Origin: Desulfofustis sp. PB-SRB1
GTDB lineage: Bacteria > Desulfobacterota > Desulfobulbia > Desulfobulbales > Desulfocapsaceae
Direction of reading: 5' to 3'
NCBI GenBank assembly: GCA_016722945.1
Contig: JAEQMT010000038.1
Span: 1-64,000 of the forward strand
Length of the DNA: 64,000 bases
The notes under the pieces were generated by a model. That model saw only the letters and a program-made list of their open reading frames with translations. It had not been told where the DNA came from and searched no databases. Below, one piece after another: positions 46,024 to 55,063 of this stretch (positions are counted from its first letter, which is position 1; each line of letters begins with the position of its first letter). Both the position numbers and the translations under genes were made by a program.

Positions 46024-47250
46024 ATGAAATATTCCAAGCATGTCCTCGCAACCATCCTCCTCTTTTCAGGTACACTCTGTTATGGTCAAGGTGAAGACTT
46101 TACCTACCATCCTCAGTTCGAAGACCAGATGGGCACAGAGGCTCCCGAGGCGCGGAATCTGACGGAGGCTAACGCAACCGCGGCAGGTGGTGCAGTCTAT
46201 GCGAACCGCAATGCCTCCGAATTTAGCACCGTGGCCTATAATTGGGCGCCGTCAACAACCCCGCTGCACTTCGCAAGAGGGCCTGTCCCGCCGATGTCTG
46301 CCGCAGACCGTGCCCATCTCGAGAGTACTCACACAGACGGATTCATTGTCGTAAAAGACGGAATCATTGTGCGTGAGTATTATGCGAAAGGTATGCACCC
46401 CACGACGAAGCATTCCATACACTCCACGGGCAAAAGTTGGACATCCGCCATTTGGCATAAGGTTTTGCTGCCGGTCATGGACAAGACCGTGGGCGAACTC
46501 ATGCCTGAACTTGCCGAATCGATCTATGGAGACCAAACGGTCAGGTCTGTCGTGGATATGCGTGTTCCAGTCAAATGGTCGGAGGATTATGGCGATCCTC
46601 AGAGCCCGGTGGTACTCTCATTTCCCGCGGTTGGTCTTGAATACAAGAATCCAACATACGAAACCGTTGCATTCGTTAAAGGACTTCAACTCAATCCAAA
46701 GCTCAAAGATGGCGATTGGTACTATGTGAGCGGCAACACCAACGTCATGGGACTGCTTGGCCCAAAGCTCGCTGATGTCCATGCTTACGAAGGTACAAGG
46801 CAGTTTCTCGAAGCGATTGGCATGGAGTATATCTCGGGGAGTGCCGCCAACTTACACGGGCAGTATGATGCGGGAGGTGGTCAATACATGACGCTTCGGG
46901 ATGCAGTGAAACTGTCCTATGCAATGGCAAATGGCGGCAAAATTGCCGATCGACAAGTTCTTTCCTTGGACTACATCAACGACGTGTTTGATGCCGGCGA
47001 AGACAAGATGACCGTCTGGGAGAAGGGCCCCTACGGCAAAGCGCTGCCTGGAATCAAGTTCTACTCAAACCAATGGTATGTTGTTGACGACAATATTGCG
47101 GTGGGGATTGGTTCCTACGGGCAGTATCTTGCATTTAACCGCGCCACAGGGGTGTCTATCGCCAAGTTTTCTACCTACCACACAGGTCAGAACTTCGCTC
47201 AAGGTGTTCCCGATCTCGCTTGGATCATCAAACAGGCAAGAACGCTCTGA
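46024..47250 (+). CDS. Secreted serine hydrolase, beta-lactamase/S12 type, tandem copy 1
   Basis: A 408-aa exported protein with signal peptide MKYSKHVLATILLFSGTLCY. The active-site S-x-x-K is in HSTGKSW (S134, K137), and the second motif is YVSGN near residue 234. GGGQYMTLRDAVKLSYAMANGG and a C-terminal AVGIGSYGQYLAFNRATG are typical of the 6-aminohexanoate-dimer-hydrolase/esterase branch rather than true beta-lactamases. Substrate unknown (esters, amides or peptidoglycan peptides). GGAAGG precedes the ATG. Very similar to the next gene. G+C is lower than in the neighbouring Kef operon by eye, so it may have been acquired. Confidence 0.85.
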   Translation: MKYSKHVLATILLFSGTLCYGQGEDFTYHPQFEDQMGTEAPEARNLTEANATAAGGAVYANRNASEFSTVAYNWAPSTTPLHFARGPVPPMSAADRAHLESTHTDGFIVVKDGIIVREYYAKGMHPTTKHSIHSTGKSWTSAIWHKVLLPVMDKTVGELMPELAESIYGDQTVRSVVDMRVPVKWSEDYGDPQSPVVLSFPAVGLEYKNPTYETVAFVKGLQLNPKLKDGDWYYVSGNTNVMGLLGPKLADVHAYEGTRQFLEAIGMEYISGSAANLHGQYDAGGGQYMTLRDAVKLSYAMANGGKIADRQVLSLDYINDVFDAGEDKMTVWEKGPYGKALPGIKFYSNQWYVVDDNIAVGIGSYGQYLAFNRATGVSIAKFSTYHTGQNFAQGVPDLAWIIKQARTL

Positions 47251-47339
47251 ATCGAGTACGGAACCGGAAATGAAATACTTAGAATCCAACACAAAAGAGA
47301 AAAAACAACCTATGTAGACTCAAAAAAAAAGGTACACAT

Positions 47340-48566
47340 GTGAAATACTCCAAGCATATCCTCGCAACCATCCTCCTCTTTTCAGGAACACTCTGTTACG
47401 GCCAAGGTGAAGACTTCACCTACCATCGTCAGTTCGAAGACCAGATGGGCACAGAGGCCCCCGAGGTGGAGAATCTGAGCGAGGCTATAGCAACAGCGGC
47501 AGATGGTGCAGTCTATGCGAACCGCAATGCCTCCGAATTTAGCACCGTGGCCTACAATTGGGCACCGTCAACAACCCCGCTGCACTTCGCAAGAGGGCCT
47601 GTCCCGCCGATGTCTGCCGCAGACCGTGCCCATCTCGAGAGCACGCATACAGACGGTTTCATCGTCGTAAAAGACGGAATCATTGTGCGTGAGTATTATG
47701 CGAAAGGCATGCACCCCACGACGAAGCATAAGATCCACTCCACGGGAAAGAATTGGACGTCGGCGATCTGGCACGACGTTTTGCTGCCGGTCATGGACAA
47801 GACCGTAGGCGAACTCATGCCTGAACTTGCCGAATCGATCTATGGAGACCAAACGGTCAGGGCTGTGGTGGACATGCGGGTTCCCGTCTATTGGGGGGAG
47901 GATTTTAACGATCCCGAAAGCCCGGTGGTGCTGGGGTTTGCTGCTACAGGCCTGGAATACAAAAACCCGACCTACGACGTTGTTGCCTTTCTCAATGGAC
48001 TCAAAAGAAATCCTGAGCTCGAGAACGGTGACTGGTATTATGTGAGTTCCAATACCAACGTGATGGGTCTGCTGGGACCAAAACTCGCTGGTGTCCATGC
48101 CTACGAAGGAATACGAAGATTTGTAGAGGCGATTGGAATGGAACATATTTCCGGCAGCGTTGCGAACCTTCACGGCCAATACGGGGCCAGTGGTGATCAG
48201 TACATGACGCTTCGGGATGCGGTCAAACTGCCGTTCGTTATGGCCAATAACGGTCGTGCGGGAGACCGTCAGGTTTTATCGGAAGCTTACATCCAGGACG
48301 TGTTCAGTGCCGATGAAGAAAAACGGAGCGCTTGGTCGAAGGGCCCTTACGCGAAGCCCATGTCTGAGTTCAAGTTTTACTCAAACCAGTGGTATGTAGT
48401 GGACGACAATATTGCGGTGGGGATTGGTTCCTACGGACAGTTTATTGCATTTAACCGCGCCACAGGGGTGGCTATCGCCAAATTCTCCACCTATCACACT
48501 AGCTCTAACTCTAATCAAGGTATTCCTGATCTCGCTTGGATCATCAAACAGGTGAGGACGCTCTGA
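47340..48566 (+). CDS. Secreted serine hydrolase, beta-lactamase/S12 type, tandem copy 2
   Basis: A 408-aa paralogue of the preceding gene, with the same length. The first ~135 residues are nearly identical; later parts differ more, giving by eye about four of five residues identical overall. S-x-x-K is kept (HSTGKNW) and so is YVSSN. The start is GTG (ACATGTGAAATAC) with AAGG upstream; the ATG just before it is out of frame. Both genes end in the same ACGCTCTGAATCGAGTACGG, so the duplication unit includes the 3' flank. Divergence in the middle of the protein could alter substrate choice. Confidence 0.85.
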   Translation: MKYSKHILATILLFSGTLCYGQGEDFTYHRQFEDQMGTEAPEVENLSEAIATAADGAVYANRNASEFSTVAYNWAPSTTPLHFARGPVPPMSAADRAHLESTHTDGFIVVKDGIIVREYYAKGMHPTTKHKIHSTGKNWTSAIWHDVLLPVMDKTVGELMPELAESIYGDQTVRAVVDMRVPVYWGEDFNDPESPVVLGFAATGLEYKNPTYDVVAFLNGLKRNPELENGDWYYVSSNTNVMGLLGPKLAGVHAYEGIRRFVEAIGMEHISGSVANLHGQYGASGDQYMTLRDAVKLPFVMANNGRAGDRQVLSEAYIQDVFSADEEKRSAWSKGPYAKPMSEFKFYSNQWYVVDDNIAVGIGSYGQFIAFNRATGVAIAKFSTYHTSSNSNQGIPDLAWIIKQVRTL

Positions 48567-48682
48567 ATCGAGTACGGAACCGGAAGTAAACAAGACGCTG
48601 GGACACCGGCAGGCGGTGGCTTAGCGGAAAAAAATATATTGAGAATTAACTAAATGACAAAAACCAGAGAGGACCTATTAAT

Positions 48683-49987
48683 ATGAATAAATTAATAATT
48701 GGCCTATCCATAATAGCTGCTACGCAGGTATTCGCCGCGAGCCCCAATGATGAGGCGAAGAGCCTTCAGGCGCAACAACCACCCTTGACGTGGGCTGAAC
48801 TGGGTCTGATGCGGGGCTTCCCACCCCCAGCCGACAAATTGGTGACGCGCAAGAACTGGCAGAACCCGCCCTTCAATCGCTGGGCTTTTCAACACATGGA
48901 TCAGGTGCTTCGTACTGCACACCTTAGCCGTGGTTCAGGCCCGATTGCCGAACTTCCTCTGGAACTCCGCGATATTTCACGCCTGACATTCAAGACGAAA
49001 AAGGGGGAGCACAGCTCAGTAAACGAGATGTTGAATTCCACTTACACGGATAGTTTCATCGTCCTTAAGGACGGTAGGATCGCTTTCGAGGCCTACTTCA
49101 ATGGAATGTCACGCGACAAGCGGCATATCATTCAATCAACTTCCAAGTCACTCACGGGATCAGCCGCAACCATTTTAATTCATGAGGGGCGACTCGATCC
49201 AAACGCCCTCGTGACGAAATACATCCCAGAGCTGGCTGATAGCGCGTATGGGGATGTGACGGTTCGCCAGGTCCTCGACATGTCAAACTCAATAGTTTGG
49301 CGGGAAGAGTACACCGACCCAAACTCGGAAATCAAGCGTTTCGAGCAGGCCAACCTGTGGGAGGATTACACGGAAATCGCTAAAAAGGGCACATATGCAT
49401 TTTTACAGACGCTGAAGAAGGATGAGCACGATCACGGTGTGAAATTCCACTATGCCACTGGCAACACCGACGTCGTTGGGTGGCTGATTGAACGGGCGTC
49501 AGGTCAACGGTTTACTGAGTTCTTCACGCAGCGCGTCTGGTCACAGCTTGGCGCTGAGCATGACGCCAGCATCTCGGTTGACATCAACGGATTCGGCGCC
49601 GGTAGCGGCGGTTTTGCTATGACGACTCGGGACTTTGCCCGATTTGGCGAGATGATGCGGAACAACGGCCAGCTTGCTGGAAGGCAGATCTTGCCATCCG
49701 GCCAGGTGATCGACACCGTCCTAAATGGCAACAACGACCAGTTCAAAGATACAAAATATGCGAAGATTTTCAATTCTCCTAATGGCTTCTACCGCAACCA
49801 GTGGTGGATGACGGGCAACAAACACGGCTGCTACTTCGCGGTAGGGGTCTATGGCCAGCTTCTTTGGATAGATCCAACGGCCGGTGTTGTCATCGCCAAG
49901 TTTTCAAGTTGGCCCGATGCGGTGGATGTCGAAAAGGGCGGCGACACCCTCCTGATGTTAGAGGCGATAGCAGCGGCTCTCGAGTAA
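48683..49987 (+). CDS. Secreted serine hydrolase, beta-lactamase/S12 type, distant paralogue
   Basis: A 434-aa exported protein (signal MNKLIIGLSIIAATQVFA). It has the clearest S12 motifs of the three: IIQSTSKSLTGSAA with S152 and K155, FHYATGNTDVVGWLIERASG with the YxxGN motif, and GSGGFAMTTRDFARFGEMM. The C-terminus FAVGVYGQLLWIDPTAGVVIAKFSS is shared with copies 1 and 2. Only distantly similar in sequence to those, so it is not part of the recent duplication. Likely the same class of periplasmic or secreted hydrolase. Confidence 0.85.
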   Translation: MNKLIIGLSIIAATQVFAASPNDEAKSLQAQQPPLTWAELGLMRGFPPPADKLVTRKNWQNPPFNRWAFQHMDQVLRTAHLSRGSGPIAELPLELRDISRLTFKTKKGEHSSVNEMLNSTYTDSFIVLKDGRIAFEAYFNGMSRDKRHIIQSTSKSLTGSAATILIHEGRLDPNALVTKYIPELADSAYGDVTVRQVLDMSNSIVWREEYTDPNSEIKRFEQANLWEDYTEIAKKGTYAFLQTLKKDEHDHGVKFHYATGNTDVVGWLIERASGQRFTEFFTQRVWSQLGAEHDASISVDINGFGAGSGGFAMTTRDFARFGEMMRNNGQLAGRQILPSGQVIDTVLNGNNDQFKDTKYAKIFNSPNGFYRNQWWMTGNKHGCYFAVGVYGQLLWIDPTAGVVIAKFSSWPDAVDVEKGGDTLLMLEAIAAALE

Positions 49988-50050
49988 TTGTGCTGTTTCC
50001 ACTGGAAAAGCACACCAATCCGTGAACCGACCAAGCGAAACAAGACGGTG

Positions 50051-50078
50051 CAGGCAAGGTCGCTCCGCTCCTTGCCTG
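50051..50078. repeat. Hairpin downstream of the third hydrolase
   Basis: CAGGCAAGG (50051-50059) pairs exactly with CCTTGCCTG (50070-50078), with extra pairing inside the loop. It lies 64 bases after the hydrolase stop codon and lacks a T run. It may stabilise the 3' end of the transcript. The surrounding spacer 49988-50434 otherwise holds only a signal-peptide remnant. Confidence 0.4.
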
Positions 50079-50162
50079 ACCCCGGACCTTTGCTTAAGGA
50101 ATCACATCATGCCATTTTGTAAGTCGAAGAAAGACTCCTCGGATAAACTATAGGAGTTCATC

Positions 50163-50222
50163 ATGAAACGCACTCGATATCTACTCGCAACCATCCTCCT
50201 CTTCTCAGGCACACTCTGTTAG
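50163..50222 (+). pseudogene. Orphan signal-peptide remnant of the tandem hydrolase family
   Basis: The codons here read MKRTRYLLATILLFSGTLC and then stop (TAG). The segment LATILLFSGTLC is identical to residues 8-19 of both tandem hydrolases at 46024 and 47340. Their next codon, TAT (tyrosine), is TAG here, and homology ends. A short leader-like ATG frame of 14 codons precedes it. So a third copy existed at this place and was truncated, or the signal region alone was copied. Confidence 0.75.
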
Positions 50223-50434
50223 AGCCACGGACGTATTGGTTCAATTAATCGATGACCTGTTTCCAGACTCTTGCCGCGACCGCGGCTGGTCACTTCTCTG
50301 ACCCTGTCCTTGAAACGCTTGAGGCTTTATACCACCGTTTTCTCTCTTCGCCCTTCTCCAACGAAATTGCTGCGACATTGAGTTCATCGAGCTACTTCCC
50401 CAAGTTAGGTTTGCGGTTAATGGGCGCTGAGTGT

Positions 50435-51703
50435 TTACCGCTCGACGAGGTGTTTGCCGGTGGAGCTACACGAACTATCGAGGTAGGTTTTGATATAATC
50501 GCTGAACCGTTCATGAAGATCATCAACTTCAATGCCGATCTCAGAGAGTGAGTGCTGAAATGTATACCGCTTGGACTGCTGGAGTACCGGGGTATTTTTG
50601 ATATCCCCTGAAAGCTCCCATCCCATCCAGCTATAAATTTTTTCCAGAGTAGCAATCGGTTTGTCAGTCACCTCCCGATAGCTTAGGTCAAGAATGCGGT
50701 TGTCGCTGAGCCCGAGCCGCGAGCGCTTGGCTGTCAATTCATTCAGGGTATTCTGCCACCGTGAAATCACCTGATGGATAAGAGGCTCCCGCGCCCGCGT
50801 GATACTAAACGAACTTTGCATCGTTGCCGTCAAACCAATCAACGATGGCAAAAACTCCGCGGGGTCTCGGTTGATCTGAACTAGCCTGGCATCAGGATAA
50901 ACCCGCAGCAATGACTCCAGCGAGAGTAAGTGAGCCGGCGCCTTTAACACCCAACGTTTAACCGGACGACCAAATTGCAAGTGTTGCAGGAATTTCTTAT
51001 GCCAACGATAAGCCTGAGTGTTATCGAGCTTTTCCTGCTGCGCTTGAAATTGCGGCAGCCGGTACACTGAGTCAAAGCGAATACTTTGAAACGCATAGCT
51101 CATGATCACAATGTCCTCCTGCGGCGATCTGGCTGCCAGGCGGTGCTTGCCGTGAAGGTTTCCGGTCAGACGATGGAAAAACCACAGCCCACGTGCCGCT
51201 TTACCAATGTTTGCTCTATCCGTTCGAGCATTGCTCCCGGGTCGCGGAAAAGGGCACATAATTTCCCAGTTGCGTGGTGCCCGGTTCGCCGCGTCAAGCG
51301 CCAGCAAACCGTGCAAATATGTGGTTGCTGCCCGCGGCAGGCCGATGATGATCAGCGGCTGCTCAATCGGCTCTTCATGTATCTCAGGATAGCTGGTAAG
51401 CTGCTCTTGCAAACGCAAACGCCCGCTCAAAAGGTTCAGTACGTCTCTTTTTGCCGCTGCTACGCCACATACGTTTAGTTCCGCTTCTTTCCGGAATGCT
51501 TCAATCAGTGAATGATAATGCGGTAGAAACTCAGGGTCGCCAAAATCATCCAAACCGCTAGCCTTTGAGGCCAATTCGAGCAGGTTTTCAGACGATTCAC
51601 TAAACCTGGGCCGCAGGCGTGCCGGCAATCGCGCAGTTGACTTTTTGACCACCTGCAGACCGGCGGTAACGGCAGAATTGGTTAATCTATTGAGGTTCAA
51701 CAT
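50435..51703 (-). CDS. PAPS-dependent sulfotransferase family protein (A)
   Basis: A 422-aa protein of the Sulfotransfer_3 type that would move a sulfuryl group from PAPS to a hydroxyl or amine. The 5'-phosphosulfate loop is QPLIIIGLPRAATTYLHGLL (residues 115-134) and the 3'-phosphate region RLVQINRDPAEFLPSLIGL. RSPQEDIVIMSYAF and RWVLKAPAHLLSLESLL are shared with other bacterial family members. No signal peptide, so cytoplasmic. It lies in the same direction as the aminotransferase gene upstream of it, separated by ~630 bp with a repeat. The substrate is unknown; proximity to hopanoid genes suggests a lipid or polyol hydroxyl. Confidence 0.8.
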   Translation of the reverse strand: MLNLNRLTNSAVTAGLQVVKKSTARLPARLRPRFSESSENLLELASKASGLDDFGDPEFLPHYHSLIEAFRKEAELNVCGVAAAKRDVLNLLSGRLRLQEQLTSYPEIHEEPIEQPLIIIGLPRAATTYLHGLLALDAANRAPRNWEIMCPFPRPGSNARTDRANIGKAARGLWFFHRLTGNLHGKHRLAARSPQEDIVIMSYAFQSIRFDSVYRLPQFQAQQEKLDNTQAYRWHKKFLQHLQFGRPVKRWVLKAPAHLLSLESLLRVYPDARLVQINRDPAEFLPSLIGLTATMQSSFSITRAREPLIHQVISRWQNTLNELTAKRSRLGLSDNRILDLSYREVTDKPIATLEKIYSWMGWELSGDIKNTPVLQQSKRYTFQHSLSEIGIEVDDLHERFSDYIKTYLDSSCSSTGKHLVER

Positions 51704-51803
51704 GAAAGCATGGTGCTATCGACGACAACAGGTGCCGCCGACTATTATCTAGCATCCCACGAGGGGCTAAGTGGTTGAAAATTATTGTGCCATTTTTAAT
51801 AGT

Positions 51804-51938
51804 TGATAAACTCGTAAAAACCTCTATTACCGTTATGGTGGAGTTGACCCGAAATCCATAATCAATTGAAATTACTGGATTCCCGCTTTCGCGGGAATGA
51901 CGAAAGCAAGCAATTTCAAGGTTTTTACGACGCCATCA
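51804..51938. repeat. 135-bp palindromic repeat, family 1, inverted copy
   Basis: TGATAAACTCGTAAAAACC at one end and GGTTTTTACGACGCCATCA at the other, with CTGGATTCCCGCTTTCGCGG in the centre: the interior is reversed relative to copies at 18686 and 45670. It lies between sulfotransferase A and the aminotransferase and probably separates their transcripts. Confidence 0.85.
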
Positions 51939-52333
51939 ATAGTTGCCTGCTTCAATTTTCTTCATTGTGATGGCAAAAGTCCACTTCTCAGGAATTACAT
52001 AAACGCTGAAAAGTTAGAATCTCTTAAAAATCTACGCGATTCAATCAATGAATACATCCCCCAATCCGGGGTATTGTGGGGTGTAATAGGGGGTGTTTTA
52101 AAACCCTGATGGAGCTCCCTAGGTAGAGTTGTATGAAGCTCGCTGATTCGTTGCGTGAGGTGGTAGAAGCCTGCGCATCTCATGTCGATTGCCTGATGCT
52201 GCACGGCGCCGTCATGGTGGTTGTTCGCACGTCGTGAAAAAGGGGGCATCGCAGTGCTCTCCAACCACCTGATCCTTGACGCCTCAAAGCCACAAAGAGA
52301 AGCAGGATAGGCCGGATGAGGCTTGACCGAACA
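51939..52333. other. Gene-free spacer before the aminotransferase stop
   Basis: Two short open frames cross here on opposite strands, but neither has a ribosome site or a recognisable family. Short clusters of G and C runs (CCCCCAATCCGGGG, TAGGGGGTG) are present. It is probably decayed sequence, perhaps left by the event that placed sulfotransferase A here. I see nothing else in it. Confidence 0.35.
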
Positions 52334-53734
52334 CTAGCGCGACGTGACGGAAAACTTCACCAGACGACTGGCTGTCGTCCAGGCAGGCCCGAGAAACCGG
52401 TGACAGGCCTCTAACACGGAACCGAAGGCCTCGAGGAAATAGGATGTGTCCTGGTCGGAAATTGTCAGTGGGGGCAGCAATTTGATAATATCCATGTTAT
52501 GGCCTGCCACCTGCGTGAGAATCCGGTAATCATCCATCAACGGCATGATAATTGACTGCGGGAAAAGACCGCCGTCAGCGGCATGAATGAGCTTCCAGGA
52601 AGACTTAAGTCCGAAAGATTTCGGCTGACACAGTTCAATGCCAATCATCAGTCCACGTCCTCGTACTTCTTTAACGAGCTCAAACCTCTCGGCCATTGCC
52701 CGCAGACCTGAAAGTAACGCAGCGCCTTGTTTGGCGGCATTTTCAGGTAGCCTTTCAGATTCGAGGATGTCCAGGGTCGCCAGTCCGCAAGCCATGGCCA
52801 ACCCTCCCTGACCAAAAGTCGAGGAATGGACAACGCAGCGGTCAAGGCTGGAAAAGACACGATGGTAGATCTCATCGCGCATCAGAACCGCGCCCACCGG
52901 CACCATCCCGCCGGAAAGCGATTTTGAAACCAGTAACAAGTCAGGCTTCAGCCCTTCAATATCATGAAACGCAAACATCTTCCCGGTGCGGCCCATACCT
53001 GTCTGCACTTCGTCAAGCACCACATACGCACCAAATTTTCGGCATAAATCCTGGGTAGCGAGCAGGTATTCATCGGTCGCCGGGAAAACACCCTTGCCCT
53101 GGATCGGTTCAACAAAAATCGCTGCCACATCCCCTTTGGCAAGTTCCTTTTCCATCACTTCAAGGTCCCCGAAAGGAATACAGTCCACGCCCGGAAGAAA
53201 AGAACCAAATCCCTCGCGAAAGCTGTTACACCCATTCATGGATAGTGAACCATAGCTCAGGCCATGAAAGGCCCGGTCAAAGTAGAGGATACGCTGCCGT
53301 CCAGTTGCACAGCGAACAAACTTCATGGCGGCCTCGGTACACTCCGCACCGGAGTTGGTGAATTGCACTTTCGATAAATGCGGGGCAAAACCGAGCAGCC
53401 TTTCGGCGAGCAAACCGGGCAGAAGCGAAGCCCCTAACTGCACTTTCCAGGGATCAAGCAAGTCAAGATAATCCTGGATCGTCTTGCCAATGACGGGGTG
53501 ATTTCGCCCGATGTTGAAGACTCCATAGGCTGAGAGAAAATCAAGATAACGATTACCGGCGGAATCCCAGAGATAGGCGCCCTCGGCGCGCACGTATTGC
53601 CTGTCGAAACCGATCGTGCGCAACACTTTCATCAGTTTGGGGTTGACGAATTTTTCGAACAGGTCAAACTGTTCGCTCCGCCGGTCTTGCACCAGCTTTT
53701 TCAGGTCAAATTTTTGAGTTTCTGTTATGTTCAT
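52334..53734 (-). CDS. Class III PLP aminotransferase, HpnO candidate
   Basis: A 466-aa aminotransferase of the ornithine/acetylornithine type. LWDSAGNRYLDFLSAYGV, QFTNSGAECTEAAMKF (phosphate site), FDRAFHGLSYGSLS, YVVLDEVQTGMGRTG and the PLP lysine in LLLVSKSLSGGMVPVG are all present. HpnO, the enzyme that converts a C35 hopanoid intermediate to aminobacteriohopanetriol, belongs to this class. The gene starts 87 bp from a divergent sulfotransferase that leads into hpnL and hpnN. Context therefore supports HpnO, but sequence alone does not exclude an amino-acid transaminase. Confidence 0.8.
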   Translation of the reverse strand: MNITETQKFDLKKLVQDRRSEQFDLFEKFVNPKLMKVLRTIGFDRQYVRAEGAYLWDSAGNRYLDFLSAYGVFNIGRNHPVIGKTIQDYLDLLDPWKVQLGASLLPGLLAERLLGFAPHLSKVQFTNSGAECTEAAMKFVRCATGRQRILYFDRAFHGLSYGSLSMNGCNSFREGFGSFLPGVDCIPFGDLEVMEKELAKGDVAAIFVEPIQGKGVFPATDEYLLATQDLCRKFGAYVVLDEVQTGMGRTGKMFAFHDIEGLKPDLLLVSKSLSGGMVPVGAVLMRDEIYHRVFSSLDRCVVHSSTFGQGGLAMACGLATLDILESERLPENAAKQGAALLSGLRAMAERFELVKEVRGRGLMIGIELCQPKSFGLKSSWKLIHAADGGLFPQSIIMPLMDDYRILTQVAGHNMDIIKLLPPLTISDQDTSYFLEAFGSVLEACHRFLGPAWTTASRLVKFSVTSR

Positions 53735-53821
53735 GATGATTATCCAGAACTAAAAACGAATGAATGAACACCAGATACAATACGTCAAGAGCACGTAACG
53801 TGCAAGGATCAGACGAATTCG

Positions 53822-54922
53822 ATGCCTGATCTGAAACATCCCTTGATGGGGGCAAACATTGCTACCCTTTTTGCCTCCATGCGCACCTATGGAGGGGTAG
53901 ATAGAAAATACTGGCCGTACGCGGCTTGTTTTGCCGGAGCAGCGGTTGCTCGTCTGCCTTTCACCCTGCTTGAACGCATTAGTGCGGCCAATCTCAAACA
54001 AGAGGAGGATGAGGGTTGTAGACCAATCTTTATCGTCGGACACTGGCGCTCGGGAACGACCCACCTGCACAACCTGCTGGCCTGCTCACCGGAGTTTGGC
54101 ATTATTACCCCATTGGCCTCCGGTCTCCCATGGGAGTTGTTAACCCTGGCCAGGTGGCTGCAACCGCTGCTGACCAGGTCGCTGCCGGAAAACCGGGGGG
54201 TCGACAACGTTGCCGTAACGATTGATTCTCCACAGGAAGATGAGATACCGCTGGCCAGTATGCAATTGCTTTCAGTCTTCCACGCCCTTTACTACCCCGG
54301 GAACTTTCGGCGAATTTTCGAAAAAACGGTGTTTTTCGAAGGTGCCACCGAAACGGAAGTTGCTCACTGGCGTCAGAGCATGCTCTATTTTTTCGGCAAA
54401 GTCAGAAAGCATCAAAACGGCAAAGTCCCGTTAATAAAAAATCCAGCCCACACCGCCCGGGTGAGACACCTGCTGAAGATTTGGCCGCGGGCACGCTTCA
54501 TTCATATCTATCGCAACCCATACACCGTATATCAATCGACGCTTCACTACTACCGGAAGCTCTTGCCGGAGCTCTCACTGCAGACATTCGCCTGGCAAGA
54601 CATTCAGGAAACAGTGCTTCACTGTTACCCTCGATTACTGGACCGTTTTTATTCAGATGTCGAAGGACTGCCGGCAGACAGGGTGATAGAAATTCGCTTT
54701 GAAGATCTGGAAGAAAACCCGTTAGACGCCATTGAGGAAATCATGCATATCTTCCAACTCGGGTCGCGGCATGAAACACGTAAAAATATTACCGCATATC
54801 TTGAGCGGATAAAAGATTACCGCAAAAACAAGTTGCACTACTCGGCCCAGAACCTCGGGCTGGTCCGCACCCATTGGGGCGCGTATCTGCGCCGGTGGAA
54901 TTATCAAATACCCACATGGTGA
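53822..54922 (+). CDS. PAPS-dependent sulfotransferase family protein (B)
   Basis: A 366-aa cytoplasmic sulfotransferase, only distantly related to protein A. The PAPS loop is PIFIVGHWRSGTTHLHNLL (residues 68-86), and the 3'-phosphate site FIHIYRNPYTVYQSTLHYY (R-N-P-x3-V-x2-S). The SPQEDEIPLASM block and IKNPAHTARVRHLLKIWP mirror the SPQED and LKAPAH blocks of protein A. The N-terminus has a short amphipathic stretch (LPFTLLERISAANL) that may touch membranes. Divergent from the aminotransferase and followed by hpnL 140 bp downstream. The acceptor is unknown; a hopanoid polyol or amino-hopanoid is the working idea. Confidence 0.82.
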   Translation: MPDLKHPLMGANIATLFASMRTYGGVDRKYWPYAACFAGAAVARLPFTLLERISAANLKQEEDEGCRPIFIVGHWRSGTTHLHNLLACSPEFGIITPLASGLPWELLTLARWLQPLLTRSLPENRGVDNVAVTIDSPQEDEIPLASMQLLSVFHALYYPGNFRRIFEKTVFFEGATETEVAHWRQSMLYFFGKVRKHQNGKVPLIKNPAHTARVRHLLKIWPRARFIHIYRNPYTVYQSTLHYYRKLLPELSLQTFAWQDIQETVLHCYPRLLDRFYSDVEGLPADRVIEIRFEDLEENPLDAIEEIMHIFQLGSRHETRKNITAYLERIKDYRKNKLHYSAQNLGLVRTHWGAYLRRWNYQIPTW

Positions 54923-54944
54923 TGATGTTGGGGAAACGTTTGGG

Positions 54945-55025
54945 CCACGAAATATGACTCCGGCCCGCGGTGAAATTTCTCGCACGCTTGATCGTGAACG
55001 AACATTCTCATTTTTCAAAGCCCCC
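54945..55025. repeat. Partial family 2 repeat joined to a family 1 end
   Basis: GGTGAAATTTCTCGCACGC, TTGATCGTGAACGAACATTC and CATTTTTCAAAGCCCCC match the right half of the element at 26342-26482. The left half is weak. Directly after it, TTACGAGTTCATCA (55026-55039) is the outer end of a family 1 repeat. The two families are thus fused in one spacer, just before hpnL. Confidence 0.55.
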
Positions 55026-55063
55026 TTACGAGTTCATCATTTATTGCAAGACCAGCACCGTTT

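Noticed and set aside
50252-50551. 99-codon frame on the plus strand after the signal-peptide remnant
   Set aside because: No ribosome site, no family resemblance, and the last third is antisense to sulfotransferase A.
18686-51938. CRISPR array
   Set aside because: The repeats are palindromic, 135 bp or longer, single and kilobases apart; no regular spacer structure exists.
51995-52264. 89-codon frame on the minus strand in the spacer
   Set aside because: No ribosome site or recognisable domain; possibly debris of a mobile element, but this could not be supported.
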